Of a stretch of 64,000 nucleotides of DNA, positions 55,004 to 64,000 are shown piece after piece (within the stretch, counting starts at the first letter, position 1; each line of letters opens with the position of its first letter). The notes under the pieces were generated by a model that ran no database searches, was not told where the DNA came from, and saw only the letters and a program-made list of their open reading frames with translations. A program made the translations under genes and the position numbers. The stretch is from Euglena gracilis (lineage: Eukaryota; Euglenida; Euglenophyceae; Euglenales): the NCBI GenBank assembly GCA_039621445.1, contig CP154955.1:61979668-62043667 (forward strand). Direction: 5' to 3'.

Positions 55004-58000
55004 GTGCGGTCTGCCTTTCGGATTTTTTGACGTCCCCCAACACCATGCCTCACACCCCTAACCCCATGCACCGATCCAAGCTGCAAAGGTTGATTGACCA
55101 TGGACTGGCACAATTGGCCTGGGGTGCCCAAGGAAGGCTAGGCCCGGGTGTGAACATCTGCAAGAATATCCCAAACTTTGTCGTTTTGTCTGTGCCCTTT
55201 TGTGAGAGGCAATGATCCCTTGATTTTCTTTCATAGCTGGTTTCGCCCAGCGGCACAATCAAGTATTCTGCCGTGTTAGTATTCAGCCGGGTGCAAAAAA
55301 TTTTCTGCTGTGGTCGCGGCAAATATCATTTTTTTTGCGCTACATTAACTACAAGTATAGAATGCAGCATGATTCTGCACACAGAGTATAAAGCCCAGTG
55401 ATTTTGAAATTGTGTGCCGCGACTACCGCGGCATTGTCAATCCTATTGAATTTTATACAAAAAAATTGACTCCCCTTACCCTCCAGATTGTTCCCCCCGA
55501 GATTGATCATTTAATTTTGTTAGTGCCCCGGGCCTATTTGTCCATTCGGTTTTCGGAAAATAACCATGCCAATTGGCCATTTTCCCATTTTTAACCCCCC
55601 CAATTGGCCTTCCAGCCTGGGGAAGTCATTTTACCCCCCCCCCAAACTTACCATTTTAGTCAAAATGGGCTGCGTGCCAGCTTGTCCAAGGCCGCCAGGG
55701 GTGGCCAATCTGAAGGGGGACGAAGGTAGTGCCGCGCTGCACCGCTTTTGTGCCGCATTCTCTATAGCAGAAAAAAATTTGTGCCGCGAGCACCGCAGAA
55801 CTTGCTTTGTGCCGCAGCACGAGCGCCGTACACACTAACTGCAAACATTGGGCAGATTTTGGTGCCAAAAGAAACTTTCCCTTTGCAAACCGCCTCCCTC
55901 AGCAACGCTCATTATCAGCAGTGGGTGTGTTTCTGTACAAACATGGAAATCGGCCCCTCCCAAATTTCTGGTTCTTCGTACCATGCCGACCCGTGGGAAG
56001 CGTTTGAAGTGCTGGAAGTATTGGAAGTATTGAAGTGGATGGAGTGGATGCAAGCATTGGGGTGGGTGGAGTGGATGCAGGTATTGGAGTTGTCAAAATC
56101 TTTCTGGAAAAATGACGTTACCAAACCCTTTGGGGTCTGGGTTCACCGCAAATCAATTCCCCTGGTGGGGCCGGGTTGGCCGCATTGGAAGGGGGCCATG
56201 CATGTGCACCGACACCCAGCGCGGTACGGGAACCCCTGCAACCCTGTGGGTGGTGGGGTGGGGGGGGTCGACCACCCCTCCCCCACCAGGCCTTCCCATA
56301 TATTCCAGGGGTGCTGATTTTTAGGTAAAATTTCTCCTTCAGCGCCTTCGGCGCCAAAGGAATTTTCTTTGAGCGGGTGCCATGGTGGGTGGGGGGGGTC
56401 CGACCCCTCCTCCATCAGGCCTTCCCATGCAGCCCTGGCAGCACCAAAAGGAGGCCTCTCCAGCCGGCGGTCCGCCGCGGCCCCCAACCTCTGCACGAAG
56501 AGCCGGCTGGACGTGGACAACGACGCCGCCCCGCAGGCCACGGAGCTGCTGTACAAGCGCTACGGGCAGCTGCAGGTGCGCTGCCCCGGGCTGGGGCCAG
56601 CGGGGTCAGGGGGATGCCCTCCGCTGGTGGGGGCTGAGCGGGAGTCCCGGAACCCTTGGTGGAAGGGGTGGGTTCGGTCGTGGAATTGTGACTCCCAGAC
56701 CCCCAACTGCCAAGGAAGCAGTGAACCCCTGCGTGTCCAAGTCCCCCCGGCTTTTGGGTACAGCAATACAGCAATACAGGTTCACCTGCCAAATAGCATT
56801 AAATTTCAAAATATTAGACACAAAATCACAAACCACAAAATTATCAAAAAAACCCCAATTTTTTTCCGCTCCGTTTTTTTTCTTCAAGTTTTTTTCCCCA
56901 TTCCAGTTGTTTTTCCTGGCATCGCGGCGGGGAAGCGGGTTCAAGGCTGCCCCAGTCCGGCCCCACCTCAAGCAGCAGACGCAGTGGAGCGAGGGGCCGG
57001 CCTTCCTGCCGCAGCTGGTGAAGCGCTGGTCGAACCACAAGCTGATCACCCAGCCCCCACCGGGGCCGAGCCCCGCATGGGGGCTGCTCGGCCTCCAACC
57101 CCGGAGCGACTCTGGCTGCATGTGCATGAGCAAGTCATGGCTGTTGGCGTGGCGAGTGCAAAAGGCTGTGCATTTGTCAGGCAGTACCTCTGATATCTGT
57201 GTGCAAAGAAAAGTATTTTTTGTGTACAAGTATAAAATCAGCAATTACCAAACGCACCCACGTCGTATCATATCACAAGTAGAAGCAATGACGATGCTTG
57301 GTTTTCCATTTGGAAGGTTGACAACGCCGAAATTGGGCATCCCGCATCAAGGCAATATCTTGGACTGATGCACGCACTCATTTGCACGCGTGCATGGACA
57401 CATTCGGCAGGTTGATTCTCGCCTCTGGTGGGACAGGGACGATGGAAAAGCTCTTTGCGTACCTCGACCGCTATTACACAAAGCACAATGCCCTCACCCC
57501 GGCCAGCCATGTATCGTGTTGCAGGGGGGCTAGTGCCAATAAGAGGTTTTCTCCCTCTCATACAGGTAAATAAAATGCTGAAGGTATTCACGGTCACGTG
57601 TGACCGTATTGAAGCCTCGGATCATGTCAGCTTGAGACCAGGGCGAGTCACAAGCCGAAGTCCCCGGGGCAGGTTCCAGCAATAGCCAAATCCCAGCCCT
57701 CCCCCTATCGACAAGTTTTCTTTATTGCCGCGCGAAGGGTGACTGGGCACAGTTGGGTTAAAACTGGGCAACCTCCCAACCCAAATAACTCCCCCCAGGA
57801 TTATTTTTTGAAGTCCCGGCCCGAGGGGGGGTATAATTTGAGGGGGGGGGGTAATAGCTCCCAAAATTTTTCGAAATTTTACCATGGGTCCCAATATAGC
57901 ACCCAAAAACCCCCAACGGGGACATTTATTGCATTTTCTCATGAAATTTAGCATTTTTGGAGACCAGATGATCCAGAAAAATCGATTTTCTTTGTTATTT

Positions 58001-61000
58001 ATCGTCCGAAACCATATTTTTTACCTACATTTTCAAGGCAAAATTCAGGTCGTCGGCCCGAAATTGGGGGGGATATTAACTCAGTTGGCGTAGTCGGACC
58101 CCGAGGGGGGGAGGGTATTATTTGGGGGGGGGGGGGTAATATTTCGGGGCAGGGTTTACCCAAAACAAACTTCAAGTTGCAAACATTCCCAAAAACTTCC
58201 AGTAATTGGTAACTGTTTGCCACCAGTTGCTGTGTTTGAAAGAAAGCATTCTTTTGCTTTTGGAGAGTTGGTCAAAAAAATCGATTTTTTGTTTGATCGG
58301 CAGTTGTCCAGCCAGCCCAAATTTTCCGGCCTCTGAGCGGGGCCTCTCCCCCGGGAGGTCAGTCAGTCAGTCAGTCACTAAGCGAAGTCCTCGAGGCATC
58401 AGGGGGACCCCAATGTATGAATGCTTTTTTAGGCTGGTTTTTTCCGCACAATCCAAGGTTTGACCCTCAAAAATAATACCACTTTGGGATTTTCTGCAAC
58501 AGATCCAAAAGTGGACCCAGGGTCTTATTTGGGGATCACAATGAGGGAGGGTAATTAATCAGCTCCATTTTCAAGCAGCTTTGAGCTTTCTGTGATAACT
58601 GGGTTGTGTGGAGTGGTGCACCACTCACATCCTGTCACGCTCAAAACATTCATATCCTGTGTGTGACTGGTCGGTGCGCGACACACTCAAGGATTGCGGA
58701 CTGAAGTGTTTCAATACAGTCATTTACAGCCAAGCTTTTCCAGTTGTTTCCTCTGTGTCCCTCTCAATGAGGTGCATTTTCACCAGCAGTGCAAATCCAC
58801 TGCGACGTTGCAAATATGGTGGTGCATTTGTGACGCATCAATGACCGAATTGCCTGGTTTGCATACCTGTGTCCTGCACCCTACATTAGTTGCAGCCTTC
58901 ACGAAGTTGCAGTGTTACAATTGTGATTGTGTTTATTATTATGAACAACACCAGAAAATGCAATTAAAATTACAATGACAATGACAATGACAATGATGAG
59001 GATTATGTGTGGTATGATGCATGGCTTGCACCCAAGACATTGCTTAAGCCGGAGGGCACCATCCCGGGGGGGCCAGCCAGCCAGCTAGAAGCCTCTTGCC
59101 AGCCAGCAGCCTTTTTTCAGCCTCGGACCCCCATCAACGAGTTTTATTTCCTCTGCATCCACCCAAAGGGCAAAGGGCGGTTGGGCGGGTAACAGATTTT
59201 TGTTTTCGGAGGAGCAAAGATGGCCAAAAAAAAAGGACAAAACCAGGGCGGAAATGGCATTCCCAGATCAAATTATGGGTCAAAAAAGTTGATTTTTTTC
59301 CATTTGACGGGCTTTGGAGAATTTTTGGTTTTCGATTTCGATCTTTGGCACCTGGTTTGATCCGAGTTTCCAACCAGTGGGGGGGGTCAACAAGCGACGC
59401 CATGCCTGCAAGTGCTCAGGCAATGCCTCCGCAAAGACCAGGGTATTAAGTTGAACCGCCATGCTCCCCCAGTCTCACCCAATTAGTACCCTGTCAAAGA
59501 TAGGTAAATCATGGACATATGTATCATCCAGTAAATTAAAAAAAACGAAGGAGCTTGGGTTCGAGGGGGTGAAGGGGCGGCTGCTTGACGCTGTGTTCAG
59601 TGAGATTCGCCCAGACCTCCGTCTTCTGGGGGAGCGTGTGCACTCGTGTGTGCCTCTCATGTGCGGGGTTGTGTGCTTGTGCTGCAAGTGTGTGCCTGTT
59701 CCCTTCTGGGAAGTTCTATTGTGTGTGTGTTTTGCTGCGTTTATTGTGTGTGTTTTGCTGGCGTTTGGTGTGCCTTTCTTGGCCAACCCCTCTGAACATC
59801 CAAGCAACCAATCACATGGTCACTGGGGGAGGGATTGACTGGTTTTTCCACAGTGAGTGATTGTTTTTCAGGCCTGAACCCAAAGTCCGCAAAAAATCAA
59901 TCACCAAAGTAGCTGAGTGCCAAAGGCCCGCAATAAAGAAATTGGCCATTTATTTCATTATTGTGGTGAATTTTCCCTAATCCCGGAGTGATCCCCCGGG
60001 GAGAAGTGGAGTGACCAGGGCAGTCCATTTGGGACAGAAGTTTTTTGTTGAAATTGTCGAGGGCCGCCACTTAAGGACTGCCCTCAAACCATAATGGCAT
60101 TTAAAGTCTGTATCTTGATCCATTCAGTGGGCCACATGAAAACCACACCAGCAAGGGTGTCATGGGCGAAAGTCCCAGGGTTCAATGCACCAAGCTTTCC
60201 CTCAAAATCGACCCGCTGTCGCCAAAATATGTCCTTTTTTTCCTTGTGGCTGTTTTCATGGGTGTGGTGGGGCAGGAAATTATTCACGCTTTAGGGCCGC
60301 CCCCAGCACAATAGTCCAGGTAGTTGTAGCAGGATTTTGCATAGTGGAGTGGAATGGTCTAATAATAGTAATTGAGTATTATAGTATGGGTAGCAGCCCC
60401 CCAGGGATGGTAGTATTTGTATGCTCTGTTTTGTCGGCCTTGCTGAAGCCAACTGCAGGGGAAGGGAGATGGATTGCCCGGCGTGGCCTCCGGCCGGGGG
60501 TCTGCCGGTAAAGCGAGCGGCAGGGCTACACCATCAACCGGGCGGACGTCAAGGAGGCCGTCGGGCTGTTTGTGGAGATGGGCATGGCCCGCCCCGCCGC
60601 CCGGCCGCGCTGGGGTTTGTCGGTGGCCCCGGCCCCGACCGTTGAGTCAGGATCGGGCTTCTTTTTACCGCAGAAGACCCTGCTGGGGGGGGGTGGCTGG
60701 GTCCGCGCCAGAAGCCCAGGTCTTTTTTTTGTTTCTTGGGGGGAAATGCCCTCAGATGACCCGATTTTGGGGGGAGGGGTCCCGCCCGGAGAGGTCCCGC
60801 TGGGCTGGGTGGGTGGGGGGAGTTTTTTTTAGCAGAAGCCTGTTCAGGAACCCTTGGCCCACCTGCAGACGACAATTGCTGAGTTGCCGGGGGGGGGGGG
60901 CATGGATCTGGCGTGATTTGATATGGTTGTCATTCACCGTGTGATGTTGGTTGGGTGAGGACGTGCAAAGCGGCGTCCCCCGCAAGTGGGGAGGGGGTGG

Positions 61001-63557
61001 AGGCGCTGAGACATGGGGGCGGGGGGGCGCCAGGGATACGCTGACGGTGTACACCCGGGACTTCGAGGAGCCGTTCCTTACCCGCACCGCTGAATTCTGC
61101 CCCGGGACAGCCTGGTGCGCAGAAAAGCCAACAAACAAACGTCCACTGAACAGTCTGGACAAAAATGCGAACCTTTTTCGGTGCCCGTTTGGGGAGCCAC
61201 TACAGCGGAAATCAATTTTACCACAAAAAGACGCGGCTACAAAATATGATCGATTTTTGGGGTCTGTTTGGTAATAATAATAAAAAACGACAAAAAAGAC
61301 AACCAGGCAACCATTTTGACTTTTTGATGAAATTCTGAGTTGCCTTTCGGCCAAAAATTTTCATGACAAATGAGAAGCATTATCACCATTTCCCCCCAAA
61401 GTCCATTATGAATTTTTACAAAAAAAAATCAGGAAAAGGCCAGGGTCAGGGTTCGAAGTAAGGTCACTGTCACAATTAGCAGCCAGGGCCTAAAATAAGA
61501 CCTGGATTCAATTTAATCTTTCGGCCAAAGAATACACCTGAACCTAACATTAATAACTAACACTAAGGTTGGGCGTGAGTGAACCCAAATTTTACGTGAA
61601 ACTTGAGGCTTAACTTCGATTAAACGGCCCGACCACGATACATGTTCCTTATGATAAATGTAACCCTCACATTATGCCAAAAAACCAACAGGATTTTCGT
61701 CTTGGGGGTAAACCGGGGGCAAAATGAGAAATTTTGCATTCCAACAAAAATTGAAAAATCCCATCAGAAAAAAAACGCAAAAAATACGGCTAATTTGATG
61801 CAATTGGAATAAAAAATCAGAAATGAAGAGTGAGAGTTTTCCAAAAACTGCAATACTGAACTGTACCCAGCTGCATGCAGCCTTTGGCATCTTGGTGGCC
61901 TGAAAACATAAAGGTGTTCCTCATCCAGGGGTTTCATTTTTGGGCTTCGTACTTCTGGGATCTGCAGACCCCTCGGGGCGCCAGGCTCCCACCGTTGTCG
62001 GGCCTGGGCTGTTCCAGCCCTACCGCGTTGAAAGCAGCAAATGGATCTCAGAGGACTCCGCATCCGCCGCAGGGCTTTTGGGATCCTTCTTGGGGCGATG
62101 CAGTGCACAGCCTTCATTTTCATCCACCTGCTGCATTCTTCGGCAGAATGTGTGTTTGTGTGTCTGTGCACTTTGGTGCATGTGTACAACTTTCTTTTCC
62201 TTTGTCAAAAGGCACCGATACATGACAGACAGGCACCCAGAGATGCAGGCGTCACACAAAAAAACAAAGACAAACAGACGCATCACTCAGGTGCACACCC
62301 GGCAGGGGAAAAGGCACACAATAATTATCAGCCTTAGCTGGTTAACTGCCAAATACACAACATAATATGGCAGCAGCCAACTTGTTATCATAGAAAGGTT
62401 TCAGAGTCTCAGCGTAGCAATTATCTCGGGGGGGGGGGGCGATAGTTAAAAGCCTCCAAATGAACCCCCCAAATAATAAACACCTCCGAAAACCGTGAGG
62501 GCAAAGAGAAAAAAGGGAAACTCAGCAGAAACGCTGCAAGAACAGAAAGAGGTCTAAAAAATTGGTGCAAAACAATATCAAAAAGACCGTCCATTTTTCA
62601 AAAAAAAACCTAACATGAAAATAAAACAAATAATAAAGTGATCATTCAAACCTTTTTGAGGCAGATTTGGGTCAGTTTTTTTGCCTTTGAAAAGTTTTGC
62701 CCAGATAATGACCCCCCCAAAAACCACCCTGGACCCCGATTTTGATGTTATTTGGGGGTTTGGACGCTGGTTTTTTGATTTGGAAACCAAACTTAAGCCA
62801 CTTTGGAGAATGCTGACAAGCGAAGCTCGAGCAAAATTTGAGGGTGACTCCCCATTCCATTGCATTATTTTGATCTGGAGTTCTGTATTATGCATTTGAA
62901 GACTGCCAACTTCAATTTGCCTCAAAGTGATGAAATTCAAAGGCAAAAGGGTTAAAAGACGTGTGTGGACAATTCGGTCCTGTAAATTGAGGTTCTTCCA
63001 GATATTGCAAAACTCCCCAATGGTTGTGACATCCCTCCCCCAAATATAATCGCTGGGCAGGATTGGGAGGGGATTGGGAGGGATTGGGAATTTTCATGCA
63101 AAAAAAAGGTCGTGACAGCGTTGGGGGTTCCTACACGTTGTCTGTTGGCCAGGTTTCTGTCGGGGGGGGGGCATCCTCACGGTTTGGGGGTGGGGGACGA
63201 CGTATTGCCAGTTCATGGCAACCGGCAGCCAGAGAAAGGTGGCCCTAAACACCCGTTACTTTGGGCGCGTGTGTTGAAGCGTTGAACCTCCACCACTCGA
63301 TTGGTTGCATGAAAGCGGTGGGACTCACCCCCCGCAAATGATGCGCACAAACCAGTGCGTTGCATGTTTTCCAAGGGCGGCCACAGGCCCGGCGGCGCGC
63401 CGACGCAGTACATGCGGAAGGCGGAGGACCGGCTGAACCAGGAGCTGGCCCGGGCACAGGCGTATCTCCACCCGTCCTCGGAGGGCAACCTCATCCGCTG
63501 CGTGGAGCGCGAGATCCTGCCCGGGCCCTGCCTCGAGCAGCATCTCCCCCGAAGCCG
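54853..63557 (+). CDS. Cullin (CUL1-like), N-terminal half; gene continues past the window
   Basis: Nine plus-strand exons give the cullin N-terminal repeats in order. They carry W-x-x-L...FDNSAYMKLYAIVYAL (entry helices, the SKP1/adaptor-facing region in CUL1), TELLYKRYGQL, LPQLVKRWSNHK, MEKLFAYLDRYYTKHNAL, TLKDCGLKCFNTVIY, GVKGRLLDAVF, INRADVKEAVGLFVEMGM, LTVYTRDFEEPFLTRTAEF, and QYMRKAEDRLNQELARAQAY, then LHPSSE. Family knowledge: cullins are scaffolds of cullin-RING ubiquitin ligases. The N-terminal half binds substrate adaptors. The C-terminal half, beyond this window, binds RBX1 and is neddylated. Similarity is to the CUL1 class of plants and animals alike, so the exact class is inferred. 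The true start is not fixed (see 51,787). Some exon edges lack GT donors. Confidence 0.93.
56224..56440. mobile_element. TIR family B, best-preserved copy
   Basis: GTACGGGAACCCCTGC at the left and CCTTCCCATGCAGCCCTG at the right. The centre carries the palindrome GCGCCTTCGGCGCC flanked by GTGGGTGGGG and C-run/G-run arms. It ends just before the cullin exon at 56,451, whose polypyrimidine/acceptor region it may supply. Confidence 0.5.
56451..56575 (+). CDS. Cullin exon with TELLYKRYGQL
   Basis: CAAAAG|GAGGCC to CTGCAG|GTGCGC. Encodes CTKSRLDVDNDAAPQATELL, then YKRYGQLQ, the helix that follows the species-variable loop. Confidence 0.85.
56907..57053 (+). CDS. Cullin exon with LVKRWSNHK (3' edge unresolved)
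   Basis: CCCCATTCCAG|TTGTTT. Includes HLKQQTQWSEGPAFLPQLVK, then RWSNHKLIT. No GT donor lies near the end of homology; a GC donor or other non-canonical site is implied. Confidence 0.85.
57437..57510 (+). CDS. Cullin exon with LDRYYTKHN
   Basis: GGGACAG|GGACGA to AGCCAT|GTATCG. Encodes TMEKLFAYLDRYYTKHNALT, then PASH. Confidence 0.9.
57777..58150. mobile_element. TIR family C, copy 2
   Basis: CCCAAATAACTCCCCCC at the left and TATTATTTGGGGGG at the right. The interior aligns with 37,146-37,548 (ATTTAGCATTTTTGGAGACC; CAGATGATCCAGAAAAATCG). It lies in a cullin intron. Confidence 0.6.
58660..58732 (+). CDS. Cullin exon with LKDCGLKCF (edges approximate)
   Basis: Encodes DWSVRDTLKDCGLKCFNTVI, then Y. 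No AG lies close upstream and no obvious GT downstream, so both edges are estimates. The match to the cullin '(L)KEVGLxCF' helix is clear. Confidence 0.75.
58969..58996. repeat. (ACAATG)n hexanucleotide repeat
   Basis: About four and a half tandem ACAATG units in a cullin intron. Confidence 0.85.
59551..59599 (+). CDS. Cullin exon with GVKGRLLDAVF
   Basis: ACGAAG|GAGCTT to GTTCA|GTGAGA, an ideal donor. Encodes ELGFEGVKGRLLDAVF, corresponding to the 'KGKVRDAV' helix. An alternative acceptor is at 59,565/59,566. Confidence 0.75.
60514..60618 (+). CDS. Cullin exon with INRADVKEAVGLFVEMGM
   Basis: GTAAAG|CGAGCG to GGTTT|GTCGGT. Encodes ERQGYTINRADVKEAVGLFV, then EMGMARPAARPRWG, matching the 'E(R)xGExIDRxLLK...FVEIGMG' block. 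Confidence 0.9.
60656..60842. mobile_element. TIR family E, copy 2
   Basis: GGGCTTCTTTTTACCGCAG at the left and TTAGCAGAAGCCTG at the right. The interior AATGCCCTCAGATGACCCG and TTTTGGGGGGAGGGGTCCC matches 49,379-49,588. It starts 37 bp after a cullin exon. Confidence 0.55.
61034..61114 (+). CDS. Cullin exon with YTRDFEEPFL
   Basis: GCGCCAG|GGATAC to GCCTG|GTGCGC. Encodes DTLTVYTRDFEEPFLTRTAE, then FCPGTAW. Phase fits both neighbours. Confidence 0.92.
61115..63386. other. Cullin intron, about 2.3 kb
   Basis: AT-rich with several long A runs, a 13-G run at 62,429-62,441 and a 9-G run at 63,162-63,170. Frames here are short and overlapping, with no nested gene seen. Confidence 0.4.
63387..63557 (+). 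CDS. Cullin exon with YMRKAEDRL...YLHPSSE
   Basis: GCCACAG|GCCCGG to AGCCG|GTGCCT. Encodes QYMRKAEDRLNQELARAQAY, then LHPSSEGNLIRCVEREIL. Highly cullin-like. The last ~12 codons are less certain. Confidence 0.93.
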
Positions 63558-64000
63558 GTGCCTCCCTCCCATTGTTCAAGCACCAGCCTTTAGCGCTCCT
63601 GGTCCATGACCATCTTTGTCAAGGCCATCTTTCCAGGACTACTTTTCCCTGTGCATGTGCGTTGCTGTGTTCCCCGCAAAAATCATTATCACGGCATTTT
63701 CCGCAGCATGATGTCATCCCGTATGTCAGTGTGTGGATTTGTCCCTATCAGCTCTTTTAATTTCAGTGAAAATGCTCATGCCACGTTAAATTCTTTAATT
63801 TAACGCCGTCAAATATTGACAACCACGTTGCACCTGTCCACGTGGTCCAGGTGAAACCACTCTCGGGTCCTGCTGCAGTGCGTCACATTCATGGAAAAAG
63901 GGGGTGCTCCCCGCAAGCCAGGCCAACAACTCCCCAACATAACAGACAGCGAATGCAACCGGTGCCAAGCGGGGTGGGGGAGAGGCGGCCCGCTGGCAAC
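63558..64000. other. Start of the next cullin intron
   Basis: No clear exon before the window ends. The next expected cullin exon (helices after the 'SE...EREIL' block) must lie beyond base 64,000. Confidence 0.4.

Noticed and set aside
62020-62365. Overlapping frames on both strands near 62.0-62.4 kb considered as a nested gene
   Set aside because: No consistent coding bias or splice sites; it lies inside a cullin intron.

Overview
This window looks like nuclear DNA of a repeat-rich eukaryote, most likely a protist or alga. Two multi-exon genes with short exons (about 30-150 bp) and long introns (about 0.2-1.3 kb) sit in DNA crowded with G and C homopolymers, dinucleotide repeats and small terminal-inverted-repeat (TIR) elements. 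Several exon ends are best explained by GC-AG introns, and many acceptors read AG|G. Both traits are known from dinoflagellates and haptophytes, but the exact lineage cannot be fixed from this sequence alone.

Layout. (1) 1 to about 3,980: an AT-rich block of closely packed short genes unlike everything after it. It holds a minus-strand gene cut by the window start, a second minus-strand gene with a likely frameshift, a plus-strand helical protein that reads through if two very short introns are removed, a membrane protein with a Thr/Ser/Gly stalk and a Cys-rich head, a vWD-like peptide and a small ESCRT-III-like helical protein. It could be an inserted (possibly viral) segment, foreign DNA, or an assembly join. 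(2) 4-32 kb: no confident host gene. This is mostly decayed, duplicated sequence: a dispersed element seen near 4.3-5.7, 16.2-16.9 and 18.8-24.3 kb, a head-to-tail array of a 1.94-kb unit (just under three copies), a 0.64-kb duplication, a broken 0.88-kb array carrying a low-complexity protein, and a pseudogene at 27.2-27.7 kb. (3) 32.5-45.6 kb, plus strand: a fifteen-exon gene of the CofD/YvcK (UPF0052) superfamily. (4) 45.6-54.8 kb: repeats and TIR elements. (5) 54.85 kb to beyond the right edge, plus strand: the 5' half of a cullin gene (CUL1-like N-terminal repeats).

The introns of both genes host at least seven families of short non-autonomous TIR elements, several with poly-G/poly-C arms, and two or more copies of most families can be aligned within this window. 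The two main genes have no evident functional link: one is a predicted phospho-transferase/nucleotide-sugar-binding fold, the other a ubiquitin-ligase scaffold.
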